The notes beneath the pieces were generated by a model, which saw only the letters and a program-made list of their open reading frames with translations, was not told where the DNA came from and made no database searches. This document shows positions 18,453 through 27,959 of a stretch of DNA of 64,000 nt, piece after piece. Position 1 is the first letter of the stretch, and each line of letters opens with the position of its first letter. The stretch is from Tritonibacter multivorans. Its GTDB lineage: Bacteria; Pseudomonadota; Alphaproteobacteria; Rhodobacterales; Rhodobacteraceae. Location: positions 124,001-188,000 of the forward strand of contig NZ_CYSD01000039.1 in NCBI RefSeq assembly GCF_001458415.1, read 5' to 3'. The position numbers and the translations under genes were made by a program.

Positions 18453-20024
18453 GTGAAACTAGGGACACCAAAAGAGATTTTTGAGGGCGAAGCCCGGGTC
18501 GCAATGACACCCGACAGCGCCCGCCAGCTGCAGAAGCTGGGCTATGAGTGTTTGATTGAAACCGGGGCAGGAACGCAGGCCGGTTTCTCGGATGCGGCTT
18601 ATGAAGACGCGGGCGTCACGGTGGTGAAAACTGCCGCTGCCTTGTGGAAAGAAGCCGATATTATCGCCAAGGTGCGCCAGCCGGAGACCACCGAGCTGAA
18701 GCGCCTGAACAAAGACAAAACGCTGATTTCCTTCTTCAATCCCGGTGGGAACGAAGAAGGCATGGAGCTCGCCAAATCCAAGGGTGCAACTGTTGTCGCT
18801 ATGGAGATGGTGCCGCGTATTTCCCGCGCGCAGAAAATGGATGCGCTGTCGTCCATGGCCAATATCGCGGGCTACCGTGCGGTCATTGAAGCGGGTAACA
18901 ATTTTGGCCGCTTCTTCACCGGCCAGATTACCGCTGCGGGTAAGGTTCCACCGGCCAAAGTGCTGGTGGTTGGTGCTGGTGTGGCGGGTCTTGCCGCCAT
19001 TGGCACCGCCACATCCTTGGGTGCGGTAACCTATGCCTTTGACGTGCGTCCCGAAGTGGCCGAACAGGTCGAAAGCATGGGCGCGGAGTTCGTCTATCTG
19101 GACTTTGAAGAAGAGCAGCAAGATGGCGCGGCCACCGGCGGCTATGCCTCTGTCTCCAGCCCCGAGTTCCGCGAAGCGCAGCTCGCCAAGTTCCGTGAAC
19201 TGGCGCCCGAGATCGACATCGTCATCACCACCGCGCTGATCCCCAACCGCGAAGCGCCCAAGCTGTGGCTCGCGGATATGATCGCGGCGATGAAGCCGGG
19301 GTCTGTGATCGTTGACCTTGCAGCGGAAAAAGGCGGCAACGCCGAAGGCACCGTGGCGGATGAAAAAGTTGTGACCGACAATGGCGTGACCATCATCGGC
19401 TACACCGATTTCCCATCCCGTATGGCGTCGCAATCTTCCAGCCTCTATGCGACGAACATCCGTCACATGATGGCGGACCTGACACCGGAAAAAGACGGCG
19501 TCGTGAACCACAATATGGAAGATGACGTCATCCGTGGGGCGACTGTCACCCATGAGGGCGAGATTACCTTCCCGCCGCCGCCACCGAAGGTACAGGCCAT
19601 CGCGGCTAAGCCCAAGGAAGTGGTGCCGGAACTGACGCCCGAAGAAAAGCGTGCGCAGGAAGTGGCTGAATTCAAAGCGCAGACCAAACAGCAGGTGACC
19701 CTGCTGGCGGTGGGCGCAGCCGTGATCCTTGGCGTGGGCCTTGTGGCACCCGCCAGCTTCATGCAGCACTTCATCGTGTTTGTTCTGGCGGTGTTTGTGG
19801 GTTTCCAAGTGATCTGGAACGTCTCGCATTCGCTGCATACCCCGCTGATGGCGGTCACAAACGCCATCTCCTCGATCATCATTCTGGGCGCGCTGATGCA
19901 GATCGGCTCGGGCAGCTTCCTGGTGATCCTTCTGGCTGCGCTTTCGGTCTTTATGGCCGGGATCAATATCTTCGGCGGCTTCCTCGTGACACGGCGCATG
20001 CTCGCCATGTTCCAGAAATCCTAA
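18453..20024 (+). CDS. pntA: NAD(P) transhydrogenase subunit alpha
   Basis: PntA, 523 residues. The N-terminal NAD(H)-binding domain I resembles alanine dehydrogenase ([22 protein letters not shown], then the Rossmann stretch [22 protein letters not shown]). It is joined by a Pro/Lys-rich linker (about residues 385-410) to a membrane part of about four helices ([21 protein letters not shown] onward). With PntB it forms the proton-translocating transhydrogenase, which makes NADPH from NADH using proton-motive force. The GTG at 18453 matches the family N-terminus; a frame extending to 18405 would add 16 basic residues. The single-chain form is like E. coli rather than the split alpha1/alpha2 form. 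Confidence 0.96.
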   Translation: MKLGTPKEIFEGEARVAMTPDSARQLQKLGYECLIETGAGTQAGFSDAAYEDAGVTVVKTAAALWKEADIIAKVRQPETTELKRLNKDKTLISFFNPGGNEEGMELAKSKGATVVAMEMVPRISRAQKMDALSSMANIAGYRAVIEAGNNFGRFFTGQITAAGKVPPAKVLVVGAGVAGLAAIGTATSLGAVTYAFDVRPEVAEQVESMGAEFVYLDFEEEQQDGAATGGYASVSSPEFREAQLAKFRELAPEIDIVITTALIPNREAPKLWLADMIAAMKPGSVIVDLAAEKGGNAEGTVADEKVVTDNGVTIIGYTDFPSRMASQSSSLYATNIRHMMADLTPEKDGVVNHNMEDDVIRGATVTHEGEITFPPPPPKVQAIAAKPKEVVPELTPEEKRAQEVAEFKAQTKQQVTLLAVGAAVILGVGLVAPASFMQHFIVFVLAVFVGFQVIWNVSHSLHTPLMAVTNAISSIIILGALMQIGSGSFLVILLAALSVFMAGINIFGGFLVTRRMLAMFQKS

Positions 20025-20038
20025 AGGGGTACAGGTAG

Positions 20039-21472
20039 ATGGAATTCGGATTTACCACCGCAGCCTATGTTGTGGCTGCTGTTCTCTTCATCCTGTCGCT
20101 GGGCGGCCTGTCCGGTCAGGAAAGCGCGAAGCGCGCAGTCTGGTACGGCATCGTGGGCATGGGTCTCGCGGTGTTCGCAACGCTGGTCGGCCCCGGTTCG
20201 GGCTTCTGGCTCTTGTCGTTGCTCCTGATCGCCGCAGGTGGCGCAATCGGCTATATGCTGGCCTCCAAGGTCGAAATGACCCAGATGCCGGAGCTGGTTG
20301 CGGGCATGCACGCGCTGGTCGGTCTGGCGGCGGTGTTTGTGGGCTTCAACGCCCATTTCGAACTGGGCCGGGTCCTGCTGATGGACGACAGCGCCAAGAA
20401 AGCACTTGAGGGCTTTGCAGCGCTCTTGGCCAAGAAATCCCAGGTCGAGATCAACATCCTGCGGGTTGAAGCCGCCCTTGGCATCTGGATCGGTGCGGTG
20501 ACCTTCACCGGGTCCGTGATTGCCTATGGCAAGCTGTCGGGCCGTGTGACCTCGGCGGCGACCAAACTGCCCGGCGGCCACATGCTGAACGCTGGTGCGG
20601 CGGGCCTCTCGCTGATCTGCCTGATCTGGTACCTCAGCACGGGTGCCTTCTTCCCGCTGTTCATTCTGACCGTGGCGGCGCTGTTCATTGGCTATCATCT
20701 GATCATGGGCATCGGCGGCGCAGACATGCCCGTCGTGGTCTCTATGCTCAACAGCTACTCTGGCTGGGCGGCAGCGGCGATCGGCTTCTCGCTGGGCAAT
20801 GACCTGCTGATCGTTGTGGGCGCGCTGGTGGGCTCTTCAGGGGCGATCCTGTCCTACATCATGTGTAAGGCCATGAACCGGTCCTTCATCAGCGTGATCC
20901 TGGGCGGCTTTGGCGGCACCACAGGCCCCGCTATGGAAGTCGAGGGCGAGCAGATCGCAATCGACGCCGATGGCGTGGCAACCGCGCTTGATGAGGCCGA
21001 CAGCGTCATCATCATCCCCGGCTACGGCATGGCGGTGGCACAGGCGCAGCAGAACGTGGCAGAACTGACCCGTCGTCTGCGCGCCAAAGGCAAAGAGGTC
21101 CGCTTTGCGATCCACCCGGTCGCAGGCCGTCTGCCCGGTCACATGAACGTGCTGCTGGCGGAAGCTAAAGTGCCCTATGACATCGTCATGGAGATGGACG
21201 AAATCAACGACGACTTCCCCGAAACCGATGTGGCAATCGTCATTGGCTCCAATGACATTGTGAACCCGGCCGCACAGGAAGATCCGAACTCGCCCATTGC
21301 AGGCATGCCGGTGTTGGAGTGCTGGAAAGCCAAACAGGTGTTTGTCTCCAAACGGGGGCAGGGCACGGGCTATTCGGGCATTGAGAACCCTCTGTTCTAC
21401 AAAGAAAACACGCGCATGTTCTATGGTGATGCAAAACAGTCGCTGGACACGCTGCTGACCCTGATCAACTGA
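20039..21472 (+). CDS. pntB: NAD(P) transhydrogenase subunit beta
   Basis: PntB, 477 residues. The N-terminal two-thirds has eight or nine membrane helices forming the proton channel ([24 protein letters not shown] onward). The C-terminal domain III binds NADP(H): [46 protein letters not shown], and near the end [33 protein letters not shown]. It follows pntA by 14 bases with a purine-rich ribosome site and is co-transcribed. The operon ends in an intrinsic terminator at 21497. Confidence 0.97.
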   Translation: MEFGFTTAAYVVAAVLFILSLGGLSGQESAKRAVWYGIVGMGLAVFATLVGPGSGFWLLSLLLIAAGGAIGYMLASKVEMTQMPELVAGMHALVGLAAVFVGFNAHFELGRVLLMDDSAKKALEGFAALLAKKSQVEINILRVEAALGIWIGAVTFTGSVIAYGKLSGRVTSAATKLPGGHMLNAGAAGLSLICLIWYLSTGAFFPLFILTVAALFIGYHLIMGIGGADMPVVVSMLNSYSGWAAAAIGFSLGNDLLIVVGALVGSSGAILSYIMCKAMNRSFISVILGGFGGTTGPAMEVEGEQIAIDADGVATALDEADSVIIIPGYGMAVAQAQQNVAELTRRLRAKGKEVRFAIHPVAGRLPGHMNVLLAEAKVPYDIVMEMDEINDDFPETDVAIVIGSNDIVNPAAQEDPNSPIAGMPVLECWKAKQVFVSKRGQGTGYSGIENPLFYKENTRMFYGDAKQSLDTLLTLIN

Positions 21473-21496
21473 TCAACCGGTCTGGTGATACAAAGA

Positions 21497-21524
21497 GGCG
21501 CTCCAAATCGGGGCGCCTTTTTTG
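21497..21524. terminator. Terminator of pntAB
   Basis: Arms GGCGCTCC (21497-21504) and GGGGCGCC (21510-21517), followed by six T residues. It lies between pntB and the convergent HPP gene. Confidence 0.88.
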
Positions 21525-22022
21525 TTAGACATTTGGGTAGTCACCGCCTTGGCCGCGATGGAACAGGGTGGCCATCCCGACAAGGGCAACGGACCCCGCC
21601 AGCACGGGTGTCAGCAGAAACTCAAATCCGGGATCAGCGACAAAGACCACAATCGGATCCGCACCTGCTGGTGGATGGGTCACGCGCAGGAGGCTCATCA
21701 GCGAAATCGCCAGTCCCACAGCCAGCCCCACCGCCCACCAGCTGTCCGGAAAAGCGAGCCGCAGGCTCAGCCCCACAGCGGTGGACAGAAGATGCCCGCC
21801 GATCACATTTGCGGGTTGCGACAACGGGCTTTGCGGCAGTGCGAACAACAACACACAGGTGGCTCCAAAAGGCGCCATCAGCATCAGTATATCGGCCTGC
21901 TGTGTGATCAGCGACAGGGCAGCAATGGCGCTACCACCACCGACACCTGCAAAAAGGGCCGCAAAGAGTTTCGGTTTTGGCTGAGGGCGAACCAGCCAGG
22001 AGGCGCGTGGGGCGGCTTTCAT
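21525..22022 (-). CDS. HPP family membrane protein
   Basis: A 165-residue inner-membrane protein with four hydrophobic segments and the family signature H-P-P-A-G-A-D-P-I-V-V-F (about residue 120) after LLRVTHPP. HPP proteins are four-helix membrane proteins; plant and cyanobacterial relatives transport nitrite, and bacterial members are largely uncharacterised. I use the ATG at 22022 with AAGGAT upstream; a longer frame starting at 22112 adds 30 residues without a ribosome site. It is convergent with pntB and divergent from the DUF3422 gene. Confidence 0.85.
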   Translation of the reverse strand: MKAAPRASWLVRPQPKPKLFAALFAGVGGGSAIAALSLITQQADILMLMAPFGATCVLLFALPQSPLSQPANVIGGHLLSTAVGLSLRLAFPDSWWAVGLAVGLAISLMSLLRVTHPPAGADPIVVFVADPGFEFLLTPVLAGSVALVGMATLFHRGQGGDYPNV

Positions 22023-22356
22023 TGGGTATCCTTTCGGGGTTGTGAGCCCCGCAGATTTAAGCGCCTTTGCAAGGCTTACAGCCCACAAACCCGTCACGTT
22101 CGCGCACAACAATGCGATCAGGACCTTTCCCCTGTGCGTAGATCAACAAAAAACCAGCGCGCTGGAGGATCGCTGGATCCCCAGACCCTGCCACCAAAGA
22201 CGGTCCGCTTGTTTGGGTGCGATGCAATACGACAGTGGCGCTATCCTATGCGTCGTCTCGGCGGTATACATTCGTATTCTTCTAAGTCATTGTAAAATAA
22301 CAATTGATTTCGTCAAATCGCGTCTTACGTTGGGGCAGCCTTTGCCGGAGTCCACG
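22023..22356. other. Divergent intergenic region, HPP / DUF3422
   Basis: A stretch of 334 bases. The half near the DUF3422 gene is AT-rich (about 22265-22320) and contains an inverted repeat ATTGT-6-ACAAT at 22289-22304. No gene is convincing here, although the DUF3422 frame is open through the region. It probably holds both promoters. Confidence 0.45.
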
Positions 22357-23643
22357 ATGCAGACGATCCAAGATCACCCGTTGCGCTATCAGCTCTCAAA
22401 CGAGCTGCACGCGCGCCCATTCCCCACTATCTCAGCGCTGTCGACGGTGATCTACCTTGCGGTGAAACAACCCGAAGAGGCGGTAAACCGCGACCGGGCG
22501 CTGGATCTGGCGCATCTGATTGATCTGCTGGATCGCCATGGCGCACCGCATCCGCAGCCCGATGCCACCCATTACACAGCGCAGATCGGTCGCCACTGGC
22601 TGAAATGGGAACAGCACACCGAGTTTGTGTCCTACACGCTCCATTGCGAAGGCGTCGCGGACCGTCCCTTTGATCCCGCCGATTTCGAGGTCCTGCCGCA
22701 GGACTGGCTGGCTGCGATGCCGGGCCAGCGCGTAACCTCTGCGATGATCCGTATTTTGCCGCGGGGGAACCTGAAACAGATGAAGGCGGATGCCAAATCC
22801 TGGTTTGTGCCCGAAAGCACAGTGATGAGCCAGGTTCTGGATGACAGCATCACCATCGGCGGTGACTTCCGGATTGATGCGGCAGGGCATATGCGCTTTG
22901 CCATGTTCGTCAGCGACAGCACCGGCCCACAGCGCATTGGCCGCGTGGTGCAGCGCATCTGCGAGATTGAAACCTATCGCGCTATGTCGATGCTGGGCTT
23001 TGCCCGCGCACGGCGGCTCAGCTCCAAGATCACCAATCTGGACGGTCATCTCAGCCGAATGATGACACAGATGACCGGGGATGAGGTCGACCCGGACCAG
23101 TTGCTGACACAACTGCTGAACATCTCAGCGGAACTCGAAAGCATGGCGGCGCAATCGGCGTTCCGCTTCTCTGCTACAGGGGCTTATGAGGCGCTGGTCA
23201 ATCAACGCATTGGCCTCCTGCGCGAGGAACGCTGCGCGGGCTATCAGACGCTGGCAGAATTCATGCTGCGCCGGTACGAGCCCGCCATGCGGACGGTGAA
23301 ATCGACCGAGACGCGGCTCACGGTTCTGGCCGATCGCGCGCGCCGGGCCGGGGAGCTCTTGCGAACCCGCGTCGACGTGCAGCGCAGCGCGCAAAACCAG
23401 GCGCTCTTGGAAAGCATGGACCGCCGCGCCGATCTGGCCCTGCGTCTGCAGCACACGGTCGAGGGGCTCTCGGTGGTGGCGATCAGCTACTACGCGGTGT
23501 CCCTCGCAGCTTACGCGCTCTACCCGCTTGCCCAACTCATGGACCTCAGCAAAGGCATGCTGACCGCGCTGATCACGCTGCCGGTGGTGGCTTTGGTGTG
23601 GCTCAGCGTGCGCCGCCTGAAAAAGACCCTCCACAACAGTTAA
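22357..23643 (+). CDS. DUF3422 family membrane-anchored protein
   Basis: A 428-residue protein of the DUF3422 family. It begins with the typical DHPLRYQLSNELHARPFP, continues with a large soluble alpha/beta part (GRHWLKWEQHTEFVSYT; IGRVVQRICEIETYRAMSMLGFARARRL), a coiled-coil-like helical region (residues 230-370) and two C-terminal membrane helices (VEGLSVVAISYYAVSLAAYALY; GMLTALITLPVVALVWLSVRRLKK). Function is unknown; the architecture is reminiscent of CorA-like proteins but without the GMN motif. The ATG at 22357 has GGAG 6 bases upstream and matches the family start; an upstream extension to 22042 is not supported. Confidence 0.85.
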   Translation: MQTIQDHPLRYQLSNELHARPFPTISALSTVIYLAVKQPEEAVNRDRALDLAHLIDLLDRHGAPHPQPDATHYTAQIGRHWLKWEQHTEFVSYTLHCEGVADRPFDPADFEVLPQDWLAAMPGQRVTSAMIRILPRGNLKQMKADAKSWFVPESTVMSQVLDDSITIGGDFRIDAAGHMRFAMFVSDSTGPQRIGRVVQRICEIETYRAMSMLGFARARRLSSKITNLDGHLSRMMTQMTGDEVDPDQLLTQLLNISAELESMAAQSAFRFSATGAYEALVNQRIGLLREERCAGYQTLAEFMLRRYEPAMRTVKSTETRLTVLADRARRAGELLRTRVDVQRSAQNQALLESMDRRADLALRLQHTVEGLSVVAISYYAVSLAAYALYPLAQLMDLSKGMLTALITLPVVALVWLSVRRLKKTLHNS

Positions 23644-23681
23644 CCCCCGCAAGTGAGAACCTGCGGGGGCTTCATCTTTTT
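23644..23681 (+). terminator. Terminator after the DUF3422 gene
   Basis: Arms CCCCCGCA (23644-23651) and TGCGGGGG (23662-23669), then a T-rich tract. The tract is also the start of dispersed repeat copy B. Confidence 0.75.
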
Positions 23682-23715
23682 AAAAATATCCCGGGGGTTT
23701 GGGGGCAGCGCCCCC
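23671..23715 (+). repeat. Dispersed stem-loop repeat, copy B
   Basis: TTCATCTTTTTAAAAATATC, then CCGGGGGTTT, then a perfect 6-bp stem GGGGGC, loop AGC, GCCCCC. It matches copies at 6066, 50075 and 57293 in order and content, and lies between convergent genes. Confidence 0.75.
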
Positions 23716-23757
23716 ATATTCAGGCGGTTGGTTTGGGGTCAGCGGCCCCCAAGCGGG

Positions 23758-24750
23758 TCAGCGGCCCCGGATCCGCGGATCAAGCGCATCGCGCAAGCCA
23801 TCGCCAAGGTAGTTCACCGACAAAACCGTCAGTGAGATCAGGATCCCTGGCCAGACCACCCGCTCCGGGTACAGCACCATCCGATCGACGGAATCATTCA
23901 GCAGACGGCCCCAGGTCGGAAAGTCCGGCGGGAAACCAAAGCCCAGAAACGACAGCGACGATTCAGTGATGATCGCGGTGGCGATCCCCAAGGTGGCCGA
24001 GACCATGATCGGGGACATCACATTGGGCAGGATATGCCGCGTGATGATGCCACTGGGACGGGTGCCAATTGACCGCGCCGCCAGCACAAACTCGCGCTCT
24101 TTGATCGCCAGCACATCCCCGCGCACGATCCGTGCAGTGGGCATCCAGCTGGTGATCCCGATCAGGCAGACGATCAGCACAAAGACCCCGGCCTCTGGCC
24201 CAATCGACAGCGCAAGGCTTTCCCGGAACAACACCGCTGCAACCAGGATCATGGGCAGCAAGGGCAGGGCAAGGAACAGGTCGGTCAGGCGCATCAACAT
24301 CCCGTCAAGGCGTTTGAAGAAACCTGACAGCACCCCAACCAAGGTGCCAAGCAGCAACGCCAGGACCATTGCCGCCATGCCCACGGCCAGCGACACACGG
24401 CCGCCAAACATCAGACGTGCCAGCGTGTCGCGGCCCAGGTTGTCTGTACCCAAGGGATAGGCCCAATCCATCTTGGCCGACGGATCGAACAACATATGAT
24501 AGATCGGCCGCATATCCCGCAGCTTGATGAAATCTCGGCCCGTGGGGACGTATTTCGCATCGTTCCAATAGACCAGCGGGCCAAATACGACCCCGATGAC
24601 AATCAGCAGGAACAGGATGCCCCCGATCAGCGCGCCGCGGTGTGATTTGAACTGGCTCCAGACCTCGCCCCATTGGCTGCGCGCCGGTTTTTCCGGCTCG
24701 GCAGTGATCCCGGTCTTTTGCGGACCTTCGATTTTCACGGCTTCAGTCAT
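23758..24750 (-). CDS. Peptide-type ABC transporter permease (DppC/OppC-like)
   Basis: A 330-residue inner-membrane permease. A short cytoplasmic head is followed by a first helix (GALIGGILFLLIVIGVVFGPL), a periplasmic loop with LGTDNLGRDTLARLMFGGRVSL, five more helices and the coupling-helix EAA loop (AARSIGTRPSGIITRHILPNVMSPI). It ends NYLGDGLRDALDPRIRGR, as is usual for DppC/OppC. It imports peptide-like substrates together with the adjacent DppB-like permease. The ATG at 24750 overlaps the upstream permease stop by eight bases and has GAGGAT upstream, so the two are translationally coupled. The ORF also reads through to an ATG at 24792, which I reject. Confidence 0.93.
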   Translation of the reverse strand: MTEAVKIEGPQKTGITAEPEKPARSQWGEVWSQFKSHRGALIGGILFLLIVIGVVFGPLVYWNDAKYVPTGRDFIKLRDMRPIYHMLFDPSAKMDWAYPLGTDNLGRDTLARLMFGGRVSLAVGMAAMVLALLLGTLVGVLSGFFKRLDGMLMRLTDLFLALPLLPMILVAAVLFRESLALSIGPEAGVFVLIVCLIGITSWMPTARIVRGDVLAIKEREFVLAARSIGTRPSGIITRHILPNVMSPIMVSATLGIATAIITESSLSFLGFGFPPDFPTWGRLLNDSVDRMVLYPERVVWPGILISLTVLSVNYLGDGLRDALDPRIRGR

Positions 24751-25750
24751 AACGGATCCTCGGGTCAAGAATGCCATAGAGCACATCGGCAATCAGGTTG
24801 AAGCTCACGATAAGCACCGCAAAGATAAAGGTCAGTGTCTGGACCATGGGCAGGTCGTTGGCCTCGATTGCGCCAATCAGCAACTGGCCAATGCCGTTCA
24901 CCTTGAACACCTGTTCGGTGATGATCGCGCCACCAAAGATCGATGGGATCCCCAGCGCAATCACGGTCACAACCGGGATCATGGAATTTCGCAGCACATG
25001 CACCATCACCACGACGTATTCCCCAAGGCCTTTGGCCCGTGCGGTACGCACATAGTCTTGGTTCAGATTGTCCAGCATGGAGGCCCGCATAAAGCGCGAC
25101 AGCTGGGCGGTGATCTGCAGGGCCAGCACCATGACCGGCATGATCATCTGGCGCAGCTGCACCACAAAGCTGTCCCAGTCAGTGACCTTATGGGTGGTGT
25201 CATAGATCGATGGGAACCAGCCCAGTTGAACCGAGAAGATCACAATCACCAAAACACCGGAAAAGAACGGTGGCACCGAAAAGCCCACCATCGACACAAA
25301 CGTCCCCAGCTGGTCAAACCAGCTGTATTGCTTGTAAGCCGAATAAATCCCAATCGGCAACGCGATCAGAATGGCCACCACATAGGCCGTTCCCACAACC
25401 CACAGGGTCTGGGGCAGGCGCTGGATGACAATATCCATCACCGGAGAGCGGGTCTGCCAGGAAATCACCCGCAGATCGCCTGCGGAGAAAGAGGTGCCAA
25501 AAATATGATCGACCAGCACTTGTGGTTCGATCCAGAAGAACTGCACCAGCCATTTCCAGAAGCGGATGTGCAGCGGTTCGCCCAGGCCAAGGGCCAGGCG
25601 CATTTTCTCTTTGACCTCAGGGGGAACGGTCAGAGGGACCTGTGCCATTGGATCGCCCGGAGCGAGTTCCAGCAGCAGAAAGATCACCAGGCTGATAAAC
25701 AGCAGCGTCGGCACTGCCAGGATCAGCCTGCGAATAGTAAAAGTCAGCAT
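24743..25750 (-). CDS. Peptide-type ABC transporter permease (DppB/OppB-like)
   Basis: A 335-residue permease. It starts MLTFTIRRLILAVPTLLFISLVIFLLLELAPGDP, the invariant DppB/OppB N-terminus, followed by a periplasmic stretch with LGEPLHIRFWKWLVQFF and five further helices with the EAA loop (RTARAKGLGEYVVVMVHVLRNSMIPVVTVIAL). It ends with VLYGILDPRIRYD. It forms the translocation pore with the DppC-like protein. It lies downstream of the binding protein gene, from which a terminator-like stem separates it, and overlaps the next permease by eight bases. Confidence 0.93.
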   Translation of the reverse strand: MLTFTIRRLILAVPTLLFISLVIFLLLELAPGDPMAQVPLTVPPEVKEKMRLALGLGEPLHIRFWKWLVQFFWIEPQVLVDHIFGTSFSAGDLRVISWQTRSPVMDIVIQRLPQTLWVVGTAYVVAILIALPIGIYSAYKQYSWFDQLGTFVSMVGFSVPPFFSGVLVIVIFSVQLGWFPSIYDTTHKVTDWDSFVVQLRQMIMPVMVLALQITAQLSRFMRASMLDNLNQDYVRTARAKGLGEYVVVMVHVLRNSMIPVVTVIALGIPSIFGGAIITEQVFKVNGIGQLLIGAIEANDLPMVQTLTFIFAVLIVSFNLIADVLYGILDPRIRYD

Positions 25751-25855
25751 CAGCCTTACGCCTTTGCAAGGTGTTAGTTTTTTGAAGGGTTATGCCAAAG
25801 CTGTCGCGCGTCAATCCCCAGCGCCCCATCGTTAGAGCGTTTTGGATCCAATCGC

Positions 25856-25890
25856 AACAAAACAGGCTCCGGCCGAGATGCCCGGAGCCT
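25856..25890 (-). terminator. Intra-operon terminator-like stem between binding protein and permeases
   Basis: Perfect 9-bp arms AGGCTCCGG (25864-25872) and CCGGAGCCT (25882-25890). On the minus strand they are followed by TGTTTTGTTG. It lies 18 bases past the binding-protein stop and before the permease start, and probably limits readthrough so that binding protein exceeds permease. Confidence 0.7.
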
Positions 25891-25908
25891 GCGCTTGAGG
25901 GGTTACCC

Positions 25909-27606
25909 TCAGTTCATGCGGTGCCAGTCAGCAATGTTCCACAGCTCGCTGTCCCAGACGTTCAGGTCGACACCACCCAGGGTGTTGGCCTTGCCGGACA
26001 GACGACCACGGTGCACCAGCGGGATCATGCCGCCTTTTTCCATGATGATGGTGTTCAGCTGTTTTGCCAGCTCTACACGCTTGCCCATGTCTGCGGTGGC
26101 AGAGAGTTCAGCGTGGATCGCGTCGAACTGTTCATCACAGAAGCGGGAGATGTTTTCGCCCTGCCACTGGGAGGCCGGTGTCGGCGCCTTGTCGCACAGA
26201 CCGTTGCCCATGTAGGACTGGGGATCGGTGCCGTTGAAGGTGTTGGCATACATTTCAACGTCAGCATAGAACTTCTGGAAGGTGTCCGGGGAGCCCGGGT
26301 CGCCACCGAAGAAGACAGAACCAGAGATATTGCGCAGTTCGGTTTCAATGCCGATCTCGCTCCACCACTGCTTGATCAGCGCCTGGAAGTCCTGACGCAC
26401 CGCGTTGGTCGAGGTCTGGTACAGGATCTTCAGCGGAACGCCGTCTTTTTCGCGCACGCCGTCACCATCGGTGTCAACAATGCCAGCGGCATCCAGCATG
26501 GCGTTTGCTCCGGCGATGTCCTGAGTGTCGCAGCCTTCGATCTCAACCGCGTAAACGGCAGGGGCCGGAACCCAGGAACAAGTCACTTTACCCGCTTTGC
26601 CATAGCCGATTTCCACCAGCAGCGGACGGTCGATGGCCATGGACATGGCTTTGTAAACCGCCGGGTCAGACAGGAAGGGGTGGGGGCCCACAACAGAGCG
26701 CTTATCAGCGTCCAGCAGCGGGTTCGGGTCGGTGTTGTTCAGCATGATGCGTTCGACCAGCGGACCAAAGCCCGCAACCGCGGTGCCTTTGCCAGCCGCT
26801 TCCATGGAGGCAATCACGTCGGGCGCCAGCTGCAGGTTCCAGGCGTAGTCGAATTCGCCGGTTTCCAGCACGGAACGGCCCGCAGCGGTCGCGTCGCCGC
26901 CACCTTTGAACAGAACGCGGCCAAAGGCAGGCTTCGCGGCGTCACGATAGTTTTCGTTGGCCACAAAGGTGATTACGTCATTGGGTTTGAACTCTTCCAC
27001 CACAAACGGGCCGGTGCCGATCGGGTTAAAGTTCGCTTCGGTGCATTCAGGCGCGCGCGCGCCCATGCAGTCAGAGAACTGTGCCTTTTGCAGGATCGGG
27101 CTTTCGCCACCCACAAACGGGCCATAGGGAAAGGGGGTTGCGCCCTCGAACGTGACCACAACGGTCAGATCGTCGGGGGTTTCAACCGACTTCACACCTT
27201 CGAATTTGGTCAGCTGCGCACAGCCGCCTTCGGGGTGGGTGCAATATTCGTAGGTGAATTTGACATCTTCGGAGGTGAAGGCAGAGCCGTCAGACCACAG
27301 GATGCCGGGTTTGATTTTCCACGTGATGGTGGTCAGGTCTTCGCTGACGCCACCATTGGCAACGGTGGGGACCTCTTCGGCCAGCCACGGCACCATTTCG
27401 CCGGAAGAATTGTAACGGGCCAGCGGTTCGATCACCAGCGACGCGGCTTCGATGTCCTTGGTGCCCCCGGACAGAAAGCTGTTTAGGATGGACGGCGCTT
27501 GCCAGTAAATAATGTTGACCTGACCATCAGCACCACGTTCCGCAAAAGCGGCGGGCGCCATGGCTGCAGCCGCAACTGCACCAAGCAAAAGGCTCTTGGT
27601 TTTCAT
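25909..27606 (-). CDS. ABC transporter substrate-binding protein, family 5 (peptide-type)
   Basis: A 565-residue periplasmic receptor. The signal peptide is MKTKSLLLGAVAAAAMAPAAFA. The mature protein follows the SBP_bac_5 plan: INIIYWQAPSILN-type opening, W-S-D-G-S-A-F-T-S-E-D-V-K-F-T-Y, FNPIGTGPFVVEEFKPND, and IDRPLLVEIGYGKAG. Family 5 receptors bind di- and oligopeptides, nickel or sugars. The neighbouring ArgE-like and M20 deacylases suggest a peptide or N-acyl amino acid ligand (inference). It is the first gene of the minus-strand half of a divergent transport locus. Confidence 0.92.
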   Translation of the reverse strand: MKTKSLLLGAVAAAAMAPAAFAERGADGQVNIIYWQAPSILNSFLSGGTKDIEAASLVIEPLARYNSSGEMVPWLAEEVPTVANGGVSEDLTTITWKIKPGILWSDGSAFTSEDVKFTYEYCTHPEGGCAQLTKFEGVKSVETPDDLTVVVTFEGATPFPYGPFVGGESPILQKAQFSDCMGARAPECTEANFNPIGTGPFVVEEFKPNDVITFVANENYRDAAKPAFGRVLFKGGGDATAAGRSVLETGEFDYAWNLQLAPDVIASMEAAGKGTAVAGFGPLVERIMLNNTDPNPLLDADKRSVVGPHPFLSDPAVYKAMSMAIDRPLLVEIGYGKAGKVTCSWVPAPAVYAVEIEGCDTQDIAGANAMLDAAGIVDTDGDGVREKDGVPLKILYQTSTNAVRQDFQALIKQWWSEIGIETELRNISGSVFFGGDPGSPDTFQKFYADVEMYANTFNGTDPQSYMGNGLCDKAPTPASQWQGENISRFCDEQFDAIHAELSATADMGKRVELAKQLNTIIMEKGGMIPLVHRGRLSGKANTLGGVDLNVWDSELWNIADWHRMN

Positions 27607-27959
27607 GTTTCACTCCTTGTCGGCCATGCGCGTTGGCATGGTTTTCTTTAGTCCTCTCCCCCTTGCCCTTTGGTCGGGCGGGAGCGTTAAATTGGCATCT
27701 TCCAATACCCGGGGACGTTGCCCCACCCTTGCCAGCTTTCCCGGTAAAGGGTTGCGCCGGACATGAATGCCCGCGACAAGAGTAATCGAAAACCAACTGG
27801 TCAAAAAAAGCAAATTATGTTTGCGAATTGGGCCAAGCTTTATTCGTTCGCGCCTTTTTTTCGGAAGAAGGGTTTTCTGAAAGACAAAATCCGGCTCATA
27901 AATGGAGCCATAAAATCCGGGCGAACCCGGAGCAAAACAGGGAAGACACGGGGAATATA
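27607..27959. other. Divergent promoter region of the peptide ABC locus
   Basis: A stretch of 353 bases between the divergent binding protein and ATPase genes. The part 27780-27900 is clearly richer in A and T than its surroundings and probably holds the promoters. I see no gene: the frame in front of the ATPase is open but has no conserved features. No firm operator is visible. Confidence 0.5.

Noticed and set aside
22304-22316. TTGA-TTTCG-TCAA before the DUF3422 gene as an FNR box
   Set aside because: The gap between the half sites is 5 bases, whereas the FNR consensus needs 6, so it does not fit.
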